This document shows, piece by piece, positions 46,931-54,699 of a DNA stretch of 64,000 nt (position 1 is its first letter; the number at the start of each line of letters is the position of its first letter). Position numbers and translations under genes: made by a program. This stretch comes from Rhodothermales bacterium (GTDB lineage Bacteria; Bacteroidota; Rhodothermia; Rhodothermales; VXPQ01). The notes under the pieces were generated by a model, which saw only the letters and a program-made list of their open reading frames with translations, searched no databases and had not been told where the DNA came from. The stretch is taken from positions 434,501 through 498,500 of the forward strand of contig OX638295.1 of the NCBI GenBank assembly GCA_951812345.1, written 5' to 3'.

Positions 46931-48463
46931 ATGCTGATCCGCTCGCTTGCCTCAAATTATCTGAAACGGACCCTGCGCTCTCCCTTCGGGACGTGGATTC
47001 TTGGGGGCAGTCTGCTTGCCGTCCTATGCTTATGGGTCCCTGTTTTTCTATACGCCTTTTTTATAGGCTTTTCCGCCGTCCGATATCTGGAGATCGACCG
47101 TTCCGTCGATTTGCTCGCCAGCGTGAACCCGGCGATACTCCCTGTGCTTATCGCATGGGGCCTTTTCGATGGTTTACTTCTCGGACGCAAGATATATGTA
47201 CCCCTTTTTCCTTACCTGATTACCCCGACGCCGCGGCGAACGCTTGCCCTGTTTCGCCAGATCGTTACGCTGTTCGGTAAATTCAACCTGTTCATGCTGT
47301 CGCTCATTGCAGGGTTTTGGGTCAAAAACCTGTATCTCCAGGATATCGCTTTTGCCTGGAACTGGTTGCTGCTCCTGTGCCTGCTGTGCGTATGCATGCA
47401 CTTTGCGGCGAATATCCTTCGTTCCTGGCGGGGAGAGAAATACCTTCCGGTGCTGGGCGTATTGCTTTGCGTTTCGGCGCTGGCGGTGCTCGAATGGGGG
47501 CACGATGTCCGGATCCTGTCCGGAGCCTCCGCCACGCTTTTCGATGCGGCCGCAGGGGGCGCTGTCTGGCCGTCGATACTTCTGGCAGGCCTGGCGGGCT
47601 GCCTGTTTTACGGGTCCACGAAGAGGATAAGCCGGAGCCTGTACATAGACCATTCGGCAGTGCCGCGCCTTTTTAGAGGCAAAAGAAGGGCGCCCCGCAG
47701 AAGAAGCAGGCCCCGTACCCTGACGGCCGAACTGCTTTCCTGCGAATGGAAGCTTATTCTCAGAAATCGGCAACCCCGGTCGATGCTGATGATGGTAATA
47801 ATCGCGGTGTCTTTTTTTGCTCTCATGATGGTTGGTTTAAGTACAGAAATTGATATAAAAGAGGTGCCAGAAAATTTTAATATTGTTGTTATACTTTCAA
47901 TAAGTATTGCAGGATTGTATCTTAATTATTGCTTTGGCTGGAAAAGCTGTTTTTACGATGGTTTACAATCGAGAGCGATATCTGAAATTGTACTATTGAA
48001 GACAATGATTCTCATGTCTCAAAGATGGACATTATTGATAGTATCGATTTGTGTAGCGGCTACAATTATTTTCGATATAGCACTTGATGGAATGATTTAC
48101 CCCGACTGGATTTTTGTGATGGGTAGTGTTTTGTATAGTATGGGAATCTTTAATTTCATTATGTTGTTACCGGTCATTTTATTTCTTCCTGTACCCTGTA
48201 ATCCGAATGCCGGAATGTTTGCATTCAGTACGCTGATACAAATATCTGTTATCAATCCACAATCATGCGTGCTTATGCTTATGGCAATATTTTATGGTAT
48301 TCCGCTTGTTTTTACGTTGTTTGTACCCGGCTTATGGCTGGGCTTGACTCTGGGTACGCTGGGCCTGGCGGGTCTGTGTCTCCAGCCATGGCTGACGAGA
48401 CTCCTTGCCCGGCACCTGCGAACCAGGAGGTACGTCGTCATGGAGCGATTTCGCATCCGGTGA
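46931..48463 (+). CDS. DUF5687-like multi-pass permease, paralogue 3
   Basis: The 510-residue protein starts MLIRSLASNYLKRTLRSPFG, nearly identical at the nucleotide level to the other paralogues over the first dozen codons. It has FPYLITPTPRRTL at about 90 and CEWKLILRNRQPRS in mid-protein. From about 47780 to 48300 it is strongly AT-rich, whereas the flanks are GC-rich. The frame is open from 46862 inside abiEii, but the MLIRSL start is clear. The ABC ATPase gene follows 78 bp later and probably works with it or the half-length paralogue. Confidence 0.65.
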   Translation: MLIRSLASNYLKRTLRSPFGTWILGGSLLAVLCLWVPVFLYAFFIGFSAVRYLEIDRSVDLLASVNPAILPVLIAWGLFDGLLLGRKIYVPLFPYLITPTPRRTLALFRQIVTLFGKFNLFMLSLIAGFWVKNLYLQDIAFAWNWLLLLCLLCVCMHFAANILRSWRGEKYLPVLGVLLCVSALAVLEWGHDVRILSGASATLFDAAAGGAVWPSILLAGLAGCLFYGSTKRISRSLYIDHSAVPRLFRGKRRAPRRRSRPRTLTAELLSCEWKLILRNRQPRSMLMMVIIAVSFFALMMVGLSTEIDIKEVPENFNIVVILSISIAGLYLNYCFGWKSCFYDGLQSRAISEIVLLKTMILMSQRWTLLIVSICVAATIIFDIALDGMIYPDWIFVMGSVLYSMGIFNFIMLLPVILFLPVPCNPNAGMFAFSTLIQISVINPQSCVLMLMAIFYGIPLVFTLFVPGLWLGLTLGTLGLAGLCLQPWLTRLLARHLRTRRYVVMERFRIR

Positions 48464-48541
48464 CAGCGAACCTGACAACGGCTTCTTCGTTTTACGTTCC
48501 CGACCGGAATTCCCTGTAGTCTTCTTTATCGAACCGCGCTC

Positions 48542-49252
48542 ATGCAGATTATCCTGAAAGACCTTGTCAAGAAGTACGGCGATCTTGTCGCCGTAGACGT
48601 ACCGCATGTGGAAATACCCACCGGTCAGGTGGTGGGCCTTGTGGGGAATAACGGAGCGGGCAAGACTACGCTGCTCCGCCTTGTGCTGGACCTCGTGCAG
48701 GCCACCAAGGGGCATGTGCTGCTCGGCGGCGAGCGGGTGGACAAGACCACCGACTGGAAGTCGCACACCGGTTCGTATCTCGACGAAGGTTTCCTGATCG
48801 ATTTTCTGAATGCGGAGGAGTATTTCAGTTTCGTCGGCAAGGCGTACGGGCTGTCCTTGCAGGAGATCGAGGAGGCGGAGAGCCGGTACGCGAAGCTGTT
48901 TACGGAGGAGGTGCTGGGTACGGGCAAGCTGATCCGCGATCTCTCGGCAGGCAACCGAAAGAAAGTCGGGTTGCTGGCGGCGCTGATGGTGAAGCCCTCT
49001 GTGCTGGTGCTGGACGAACCCTTTGCCAACCTGGACCCCACGTCGCAATACGTCCTGCAGCAGATACTGGCCGAGATGTCGAAGGAAACGAACGCGACCA
49101 TTTTCGTCTCCAGCCACGATCTGGGGCATGTTACGGACGCCTGCGAGCGCATCCTGCTGATGAATCAGGGGCGGATCGAGCGGGACGAGCTTATTTCGGA
49201 GCAGACGCTGAAGGAACTGGAGCGATTCTTTGCCCGGTCGGTGGCTGTCTAA
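48542..49252 (+). CDS. ABC transporter ATP-binding protein
   Basis: The 236-residue ATPase has Walker A GNNGAGKTTLLR (about 35-46), signature LSAGNRKKVGL (about 134), Walker B VLVLDEPFANLDP (about 156) and the H-loop in SSHDLGH. The signature is LSAGN rather than LSGGQ, as in many ABC-2 exporters. It lies between full-length and half-length DUF5687 permeases and is the natural energy partner of both. Substrate unknown. Confidence 0.88.
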   Translation: MQIILKDLVKKYGDLVAVDVPHVEIPTGQVVGLVGNNGAGKTTLLRLVLDLVQATKGHVLLGGERVDKTTDWKSHTGSYLDEGFLIDFLNAEEYFSFVGKAYGLSLQEIEEAESRYAKLFTEEVLGTGKLIRDLSAGNRKKVGLLAALMVKPSVLVLDEPFANLDPTSQYVLQQILAEMSKETNATIFVSSHDLGHVTDACERILLMNQGRIERDELISEQTLKELERFFARSVAV

Positions 49253-49267
49253 GGCTTGAGGACTATC

Positions 49268-50080
49268 ATGGAGACCCCGGACATTACCGTATCTCTTGCA
49301 CAAAAGAAGCAAAGCGCTTCCCGACCGCGTGAGGCTCCGGGGCTGCTGCGCGAGCTTCTTTCCGTGGAATGGAAGCTCTTCCGGAGGAATCGGCGTCCTC
49401 GCTGGATACTGGTGTTTTTTGCTGTTGTTTCCCTATTGGCAATGCTCACTGTTGTTTTAATGAAAGAGTTTGACATTATATTCTTGTCCTACGTTGTAAA
49501 TGCCATGATAATATATATCGTTTGCGGATTCGGCCTTCGCGGTAGCTTCTATGACGGTTTGTTATCAAGACCTGTATCACAGGTTATGATTGTACGAAAT
49601 GTTGTATTTTCAATACATATAATCATGACATTGTTTTTTGTATTGCTGGCGTTGGCATCGTTAGTGAATATACTTCAAGGAAGATACAATATTTTCTTTA
49701 TGATAACTTCGATGTTTTTGTACATTTTAGGGATAATAAATTATCTTGTAATTCTTTTGTCGTCATTCGATTCGCAACGTGTCGAATTAAATGCTAAATC
49801 ATCCGAAATGAGCGCCCGTTCTCCTATCGTAAAAGATGAACTCAAAAATTGGCGTATTACCGGTATGATTGTACTCCTGCCCCTCCTGGCGGTGGCGGTG
49901 CCCTCCCTGTTGCTGACCTTTTTTCCCGCAACGCACGGCGCAGTATTCCCGGCGATAGGCGTGTTGGGTCTGGCGGGTCTTCTTTTTCACGCCGGTTGGG
50001 TCCGCTTGATTACACGCAGCCTGGAAAAGAGACGGTACGAATTGCTGGAACGGTTTCGGATCAGTCGAAGGCGCGTTTAG
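49268..50080 (+). CDS. Half-length DUF5687-like permease (C-terminal half only)
   Basis: The 270-residue protein corresponds to the C-terminal half of its paralogues: it starts shortly before SVEWKLFRRNRRPRW, equivalent to the mid-protein CEWKLILRNRQPR of paralogue 3, and ends with LEKRRYELLERFRIS like the others. It has about five or six hydrophobic helices. The stretch 49430-49850 is strongly AT-rich. The frame is intact, and it follows the ABC ATPase by 15 bp, so it may be a functional half permease rather than a fossil. ABC-F gene begins 6 bp later. Confidence 0.65.
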   Translation: METPDITVSLAQKKQSASRPREAPGLLRELLSVEWKLFRRNRRPRWILVFFAVVSLLAMLTVVLMKEFDIIFLSYVVNAMIIYIVCGFGLRGSFYDGLLSRPVSQVMIVRNVVFSIHIIMTLFFVLLALASLVNILQGRYNIFFMITSMFLYILGIINYLVILLSSFDSQRVELNAKSSEMSARSPIVKDELKNWRITGMIVLLPLLAVAVPSLLLTFFPATHGAVFPAIGVLGLAGLLFHAGWVRLITRSLEKRRYELLERFRISRRRV

Positions 50081-50086
50081 CTCCCC

Positions 50087-52135
50087 ATGATCCAGCTCCA
50101 CAACATATCGCACCGGTTCGGCGATCAGGTGCTCTTCGACCGGTTGTCGTGGGGCATTCCTCCCGGAGAACGGATCGGCCTGATCGGGAAGAACGGGGCG
50201 GGAAAAACCACCATGCTCCGGCTCATCGAGGGGCATATCGAGCCGGACGAGGGGCGGCTTGCCATTGGCGCGAGCACATCCATCGGGTATCTCGAACAGG
50301 ATGTACAGAACCTCGATTCCGAGGCATCCATTATTGACGAGGCGTTGAAGGGGTTTGCGGACCTCCGGGAGCTTCAGGCCGAGGAGGCGCGGCTTGTCGC
50401 CGAACTGGATGCGTTGCAGGAGCACGAGGGGGTGGATTACGCCGGTAAACTTCACGCGCTGGACCGCGTCCATGCGGCCCTAACTATGCACGAGGCCCAT
50501 CTGGCCCGCTCGCGGGCGGAAGTGGTCCTTGCCGGTCTTGGATTTGCCGCCGACGACCTGGAACGCCCTGTAAAATCCTTCTCCGGCGGATGGCGCATGC
50601 GGGCCATGCTGGCCCGGCTGCTGCTCCGGCAACCGGACTACCTGCTTCTCGACGAGCCGACCAATCACCTCGACATCGAAAGCATCGACTGGCTGGAGAA
50701 TCACCTGAAAAACTACGAGGGGACCGTGGTCATCGTCTCCCACGACCGCTACTTTCTGGATCGGATGGTGACCGCCATTGCCGAACTTACGCACGGGCGC
50801 GTCCATTCCTACGCCGGGAACTACAGTTTTTACCTCCAGGAGCGCATCCAGCGGCGCGCCCTGCAACAAGCCGCTCACGAGAACCAGCAGCGGGAAGTCG
50901 TCGCCACCGAACGGTTCATCGAACGATTCCGGTACAAGGCGTCCAAGGCGAAGCAGGTGCAGAGCCGCGTGAAAATGCTCGAACGTCTGGAGCGCATTCC
51001 CCCTGCTCCGTCGGAAGAGGCGGCTGTGCGCATCCGTTTTCCGGAGCCCCCAAGGTCCGGGCGGGTCGTCCTCGAACTGGGCGCGTTTTCCAAAACCTAC
51101 CACACCGACGACGGCGACATTCGCGTTTTCAGGGACGCCGGGCCGCTTACGGTCGAACGCGGGGACAAGATTGCGCTGATCGGGAAAAACGGGGCGGGCA
51201 AGTCCACCCTGGCTCGCATGCTCGACGGAACCGAGCCGTTCGAGGGCGAGCGCTCTCCGGGTTACCGCGTCGAGCACGCCTTTTTCGCGCAGCATCAGGC
51301 CGATATGCTGGAGCCTGCGGACACGATCCTCGAATCCTTGCGCCGCGCCGCCGGAGACAAAACCGACGGCGAACTCCGCTCGGTGCTGGGCGCTTTTCTT
51401 TTTACCGGCGACGATGTATTCAAGCGCGTCCGCGTGCTGTCCGGCGGAGAAAAGAGCCGCGTTGCGCTGGCGCGCACGTTGCTTCACCCTTCCAATTTTC
51501 TGATTCTCGACGAGCCGACCAACCACCTCGACGCCGCGTCGATTCCGGTGCTCATCGAAGCGCTGCGCCAGTACGCGGGCGCCTTCGTCGTCATCAGCCA
51601 CGACCGGCATTTCCTCGATCAGGTGGTCAATCGCATCTGGTACGCCAGCGGGGGCGGGGTACGTACGTTTATCGGGAATTATTCCGAAAACCGGGAGCGC
51701 ATGGAGTTCGGAGCGGCCCGTTCCGGATCGGAGGAGCAGGCGTCGAACGGGTCGGGTCGAAAGGCGCCCCGGAAGCGCCGGTCCGAAACGGTCGGAAAAC
51801 GTACCGGCGGGCCGCGCTCGAAGGAACAGAAGCGGCGGGAAGCCGAGGAGCGCAACCGCCTGCACCGGGCCATGAAAAAGGGGGACTCGGTCGATCCCGA
51901 AGCGATGACGACCCGTCAATTGCGTGCGTATTGCGACCGCCTGGAACGCGACATCGCCGAGAAGGAACGGGCCTTTCAGGAAGTACAGGACCAGATGGCC
52001 CAACCGGACGCCTACAAGAACGGCGCGCTTATCCGTACGCTTCGCACCGAGTACGACCGGATGAAGGAAGACCTGGAGCAGGCGTATGCCCAGTGGGAAG
52101 CGGCGAGCGAGCGCATGGCGGTGAGGGAGGGGTAA
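50087..52135 (+). CDS. ABC-F family ATPase (Uup/YdiF-like)
   Basis: The 682-residue soluble protein has two ABC domains: GKNGAGKTTMLR (about 39), SFSGGWRMR (about 166) and LLLDEPTNHLD (about 184); then a charged linker (about 245-310) and GKNGAGKSTLAR (about 366), LSGGEKSRVAL and LILDEPTNHLD. A C-terminal basic and coiled-coil extension (about 545-682) follows. ABC-F proteins act on ribosomes. The last 12 codons, EAASERMAVREG, are duplicated beyond the restriction-modification genes, so the gene's 3' end served as the insertion site. Confidence 0.92.
   Translation: MIQLHNISHRFGDQVLFDRLSWGIPPGERIGLIGKNGAGKTTMLRLIEGHIEPDEGRLAIGASTSIGYLEQDVQNLDSEASIIDEALKGFADLRELQAEEARLVAELDALQEHEGVDYAGKLHALDRVHAALTMHEAHLARSRAEVVLAGLGFAADDLERPVKSFSGGWRMRAMLARLLLRQPDYLLLDEPTNHLDIESIDWLENHLKNYEGTVVIVSHDRYFLDRMVTAIAELTHGRVHSYAGNYSFYLQERIQRRALQQAAHENQQREVVATERFIERFRYKASKAKQVQSRVKMLERLERIPPAPSEEAAVRIRFPEPPRSGRVVLELGAFSKTYHTDDGDIRVFRDAGPLTVERGDKIALIGKNGAGKSTLARMLDGTEPFEGERSPGYRVEHAFFAQHQADMLEPADTILESLRRAAGDKTDGELRSVLGAFLFTGDDVFKRVRVLSGGEKSRVALARTLLHPSNFLILDEPTNHLDAASIPVLIEALRQYAGAFVVISHDRHFLDQVVNRIWYASGGGVRTFIGNYSENRERMEFGAARSGSEEQASNGSGRKAPRKRRSETVGKRTGGPRSKEQKRREAEERNRLHRAMKKGDSVDPEAMTTRQLRAYCDRLERDIAEKERAFQEVQDQMAQPDAYKNGALIRTLRTEYDRMKEDLEQAYAQWEAASERMAVREG
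52096..52134. repeat. 39-bp direct repeat, left copy (3' end of the ABC-F gene)
   Basis: The 39 bases from GGAAGCGGCGAGC to GAGGGGTA match 54653-54691 exactly. This copy is the end of the ABC-F gene, encoding EAASERMAVREG and the first two bases of its TAA stop. The other copy lies beyond the restriction endonuclease gene, so together they bracket the methyltransferase and nuclease genes. Confidence 0.9.
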
Positions 52136-52183
52136 AAAAGAGGGGTAATAAAGCGATTTTTTTCGGTATCGCGCGGCGAACCA

Positions 52184-53668
52184 ATGCCTATCGCTGTCGT
52201 ACCCTTATCCGAAGCCCACCGTCACTTCAAAGGGTCTAAAAAAGTGATCCAGACCACGTTGCCTCTGGCGGCAAAACCTGCTTCCCGGCCTGCGCTGTCG
52301 CCGAATGGCGGGTCGACCTCCGCGCGCAACGAACTTTTTGCCCGCTTTGCAAGCCGGATCCGCATCGATTACGACCTGACCCGGCGCCTTGTCTCGTACC
52401 AGGGCAACAAAAGCACTCCGGGCTTTCGCTGGATGAAATACAAGGAAGGATTTTCCACGCGACTCGTCGAGCGCTTACTGAATATCGGCGGCGGCGACCG
52501 TGTTCTCGATCCCTTTTCCGGCATCGGCACTACCGCATTGACGGCCAGCCGCATGGGAAAGAGCGCTACCGGTATCGAGATCATGCCCATCGGGAATCTG
52601 GCTGCGGGCGCTATCTCCGCCGTTGCCAACGGACTTTCCTCCGGAACGTTGACGGACGCCTCCGCAAGATTGCTTCGCCATATCGAGTCCGGCGAAGCGG
52701 ACGAGAAACGCCGTTTCCCGCATGTCCGCATCACGAGGGGAGCTTTTTCGCAGCAGGCCGAGGAAGAGATCGCCAGAGCCCGAACGTTCATTGCCGGATT
52801 GTCCGATACGTTTCTTGCGACTGTCCTTGAGTTCGCTTGCATGACGGTTATCGAGGAAGTCAGTTACACCCGCAAAGACGGTCAGTATCTTCGGTGGGAT
52901 CCTCGTTCCGGTCGAACGAACAGCACCCGCCTCGACAAAGGGCCGTTGCCAACGCTTGGCTCTGCGCTGAAACGTCGCCTGGATCAGATCATCGCGGATA
53001 TCCCGGCTGTCAAACGTACGCATGGCGGTCCGTCGCCGGAGTTGATCGGGGGTTCCTGCCTGACGGAATTGCGCAATCTCGAGGAGGGAGCGTTCGATAC
53101 GGTCATAACGTCGCCGCCTTATGCGAACCGGTACGACTATACCCGCACGTACGCGCTTGAACTGGCGTTTCTGGGGTACGACGAACAGGCGTTCAAGGGG
53201 CTTCGGCAAGCTTTGCTGTCTGCGACCGTCGAGAACCGATCCAAGCGCGATGAACTTTCGGAGATATATGGAGGGTCCGACTCATTGTCCCGCATCTTCG
53301 AGATGGTGGACGCCAATGCTGCGTTGGCGGAAGTCCTGACCATTCTTCGCGCGCACGCCGACGAACTCGGCAATCGCAACGTCATCGGTCTGCTCCTGCA
53401 CTATTTCACGGAAATGGCGGTCGTCATTGCGGAACTCGCCCGGGTCGTGGCGCCTGGGGGCCACGTTTTCATGGTCAACGACAACGTGCGTTATCATGGC
53501 GAAGAGGCCCCTGTGGATCTGATCCTGTCCGATTTTGCCGAACAGTTGGGTTTTCGTTGCAAGACGATCTGGGCTCTGCCCCGGGGCAAGGGAAATTCCA
53601 GCCAGCAGATGGGGCGATTCGGTCGGCAGGAAATCCGTAAATGCGTGTATCACTGGCAGCGAATGTAA
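52184..53668 (+). CDS. Type II DNA methyltransferase (SPPY motif, N4-C or N6-A)
   Basis: The 494-residue protein has SAM-binding motif I DPFSGIGTTALTA at D109 and catalytic motif IV TSPPYANRYDY at S310, separated by about 200 residues that probably hold target recognition. SPPY is typical of N4-cytosine methyltransferases, though some N6-adenine enzymes share it. The C-terminal part contains MVNDNVRYHGEEAP. The restriction endonuclease gene starts right after its TAA. It begins 50 bp after the left direct repeat. Sequence specificity cannot be read. Confidence 0.85.
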   Translation: MPIAVVPLSEAHRHFKGSKKVIQTTLPLAAKPASRPALSPNGGSTSARNELFARFASRIRIDYDLTRRLVSYQGNKSTPGFRWMKYKEGFSTRLVERLLNIGGGDRVLDPFSGIGTTALTASRMGKSATGIEIMPIGNLAAGAISAVANGLSSGTLTDASARLLRHIESGEADEKRRFPHVRITRGAFSQQAEEEIARARTFIAGLSDTFLATVLEFACMTVIEEVSYTRKDGQYLRWDPRSGRTNSTRLDKGPLPTLGSALKRRLDQIIADIPAVKRTHGGPSPELIGGSCLTELRNLEEGAFDTVITSPPYANRYDYTRTYALELAFLGYDEQAFKGLRQALLSATVENRSKRDELSEIYGGSDSLSRIFEMVDANAALAEVLTILRAHADELGNRNVIGLLLHYFTEMAVVIAELARVVAPGGHVFMVNDNVRYHGEEAPVDLILSDFAEQLGFRCKTIWALPRGKGNSSQQMGRFGRQEIRKCVYHWQRM

Positions 53669-54637
53669 ATGGACCCGAATAAACTGGAGGCTGCGCGCCA
53701 ACGCGCACGGATTATTTCGGACAAGATTCGCGCCCGGACGGACGAAACGGTTCGCAACAAGATACTTGCGTATGCGGGGCCTCTTTCATGGGAAAAACCT
53801 GAACAGTTCGGGATCGACATGGAAGCATGGCGACATGTCGAGGAAACGGGCGCGATGCCCAGGCTTGTTTTCGCTCACCCTGACTTGCTCTGCATGCACC
53901 CGGATGCATCCTTGCATTATCGCGGGATCGCCACCCTTTCTCGCAAGCGGGTGGGAGATATTGTCAGTTCGGTAGATCGCTGGGAAAAAGAACCCGGCGC
54001 CGTACGCGTTATGGAAGAAAAGGCGCTCCGGGTCGCCCGTCTGTACAATGCTGTCATATCCTCCATTATCACAGGCTCCACAGACTGGACCCTCGAAAAT
54101 GGCTATCGCAACATTCTTGCGACCATTGGCATTACGCAGGATGGTGCGCTGAGGAATATCATCGGGCAGGAAGCGGAACAGTCGGTCAAAGACAGAATCG
54201 CAGAATGGCTTGAGGGGCAGTCGGGTATTGCCTGCCAGCCCAACGAGGCGCGCACGACATGGTATCTGGGCGCCGGAAACGCCCTGAGAATGGTATATGC
54301 TTCCGAGCCGGACATCCGCTTTGAAAAAGAAATGCCGGACGGTTCCTGGAAAGAAATTGCGACGATCGAGGTGAAGGGCGGCACCGATCCGGCCGGAGCG
54401 CTGGAACGACTTGGCGCCGTCAAGAAATCTTTCGACCGAACGTCCGCAAGGACGAGGAATTTTCTGATCGCGGGCGTGGTGACGAACGAAATGCGCAATC
54501 AACTCAATAACATGCACATTGAAAAGGTTTTTCTTCTTGCGGAAATATTACATCTTGAAAACGAATGGACGCAGTTCGTAAACGAAATATTTCATCATAC
54601 CTTGCGGCTCCTGGAAATGCCGTATCGTAGTGGATGA
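53669..54637 (+). CDS. Type II restriction endonuclease (PD-(D/E)XK, possibly XcyI-like)
   Basis: The 322-residue protein has a plausible PD-(D/E)XK active site: D215 in SEPDIRFE, then ATIEVKGGTDPAG with E234 and K236. The IEVKGGTDPAGALERLG stretch resembles XcyI-type type II enzymes, but I am not certain of the family. Its ATG follows the methyltransferase TAA with no gap, so the two are co-expressed. The right direct repeat starts 16 bp after its stop. The unrelated upstream and downstream genes support a self-contained module. Confidence 0.75.
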   Translation: MDPNKLEAARQRARIISDKIRARTDETVRNKILAYAGPLSWEKPEQFGIDMEAWRHVEETGAMPRLVFAHPDLLCMHPDASLHYRGIATLSRKRVGDIVSSVDRWEKEPGAVRVMEEKALRVARLYNAVISSIITGSTDWTLENGYRNILATIGITQDGALRNIIGQEAEQSVKDRIAEWLEGQSGIACQPNEARTTWYLGAGNALRMVYASEPDIRFEKEMPDGSWKEIATIEVKGGTDPAGALERLGAVKKSFDRTSARTRNFLIAGVVTNEMRNQLNNMHIEKVFLLAEILHLENEWTQFVNEIFHHTLRLLEMPYRSG

Positions 54638-54652
54638 GGGTTGGAAGAGTAT

Positions 54653-54691
54653 GGAAGCGGCGAGCGAGCGCATGGCGGTGAGGGAGGGGTA
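54653..54691. repeat. 39-bp direct repeat, right copy
   Basis: Identical to 52096-52134 over 39 bases. Preceded by AT to give ATG, it reads MEAASERMAVREG followed by TAG, i.e. the ABC-F C-terminus and a stop. It ends 8 bp before the stop of the convergent helicase gene. It is best explained as the original 3' end of the ABC-F gene, displaced by the inserted module. Confidence 0.9.
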
Positions 54692-54699
54692 GGGGCTCT

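Noticed and set aside
50480-52239. Open frames of about 500-550 codons on both strands overlapping the ABC-F gene
   Set aside because: The ABC-F frame has two complete sets of ATPase motifs; the others give composition typical of out-of-frame translation.
52136-54650. Integrative element with its own integrase
   Set aside because: The interval holds only the methyltransferase and endonuclease genes and short spacers; there is no recombinase frame, so target duplication by another route is more likely.
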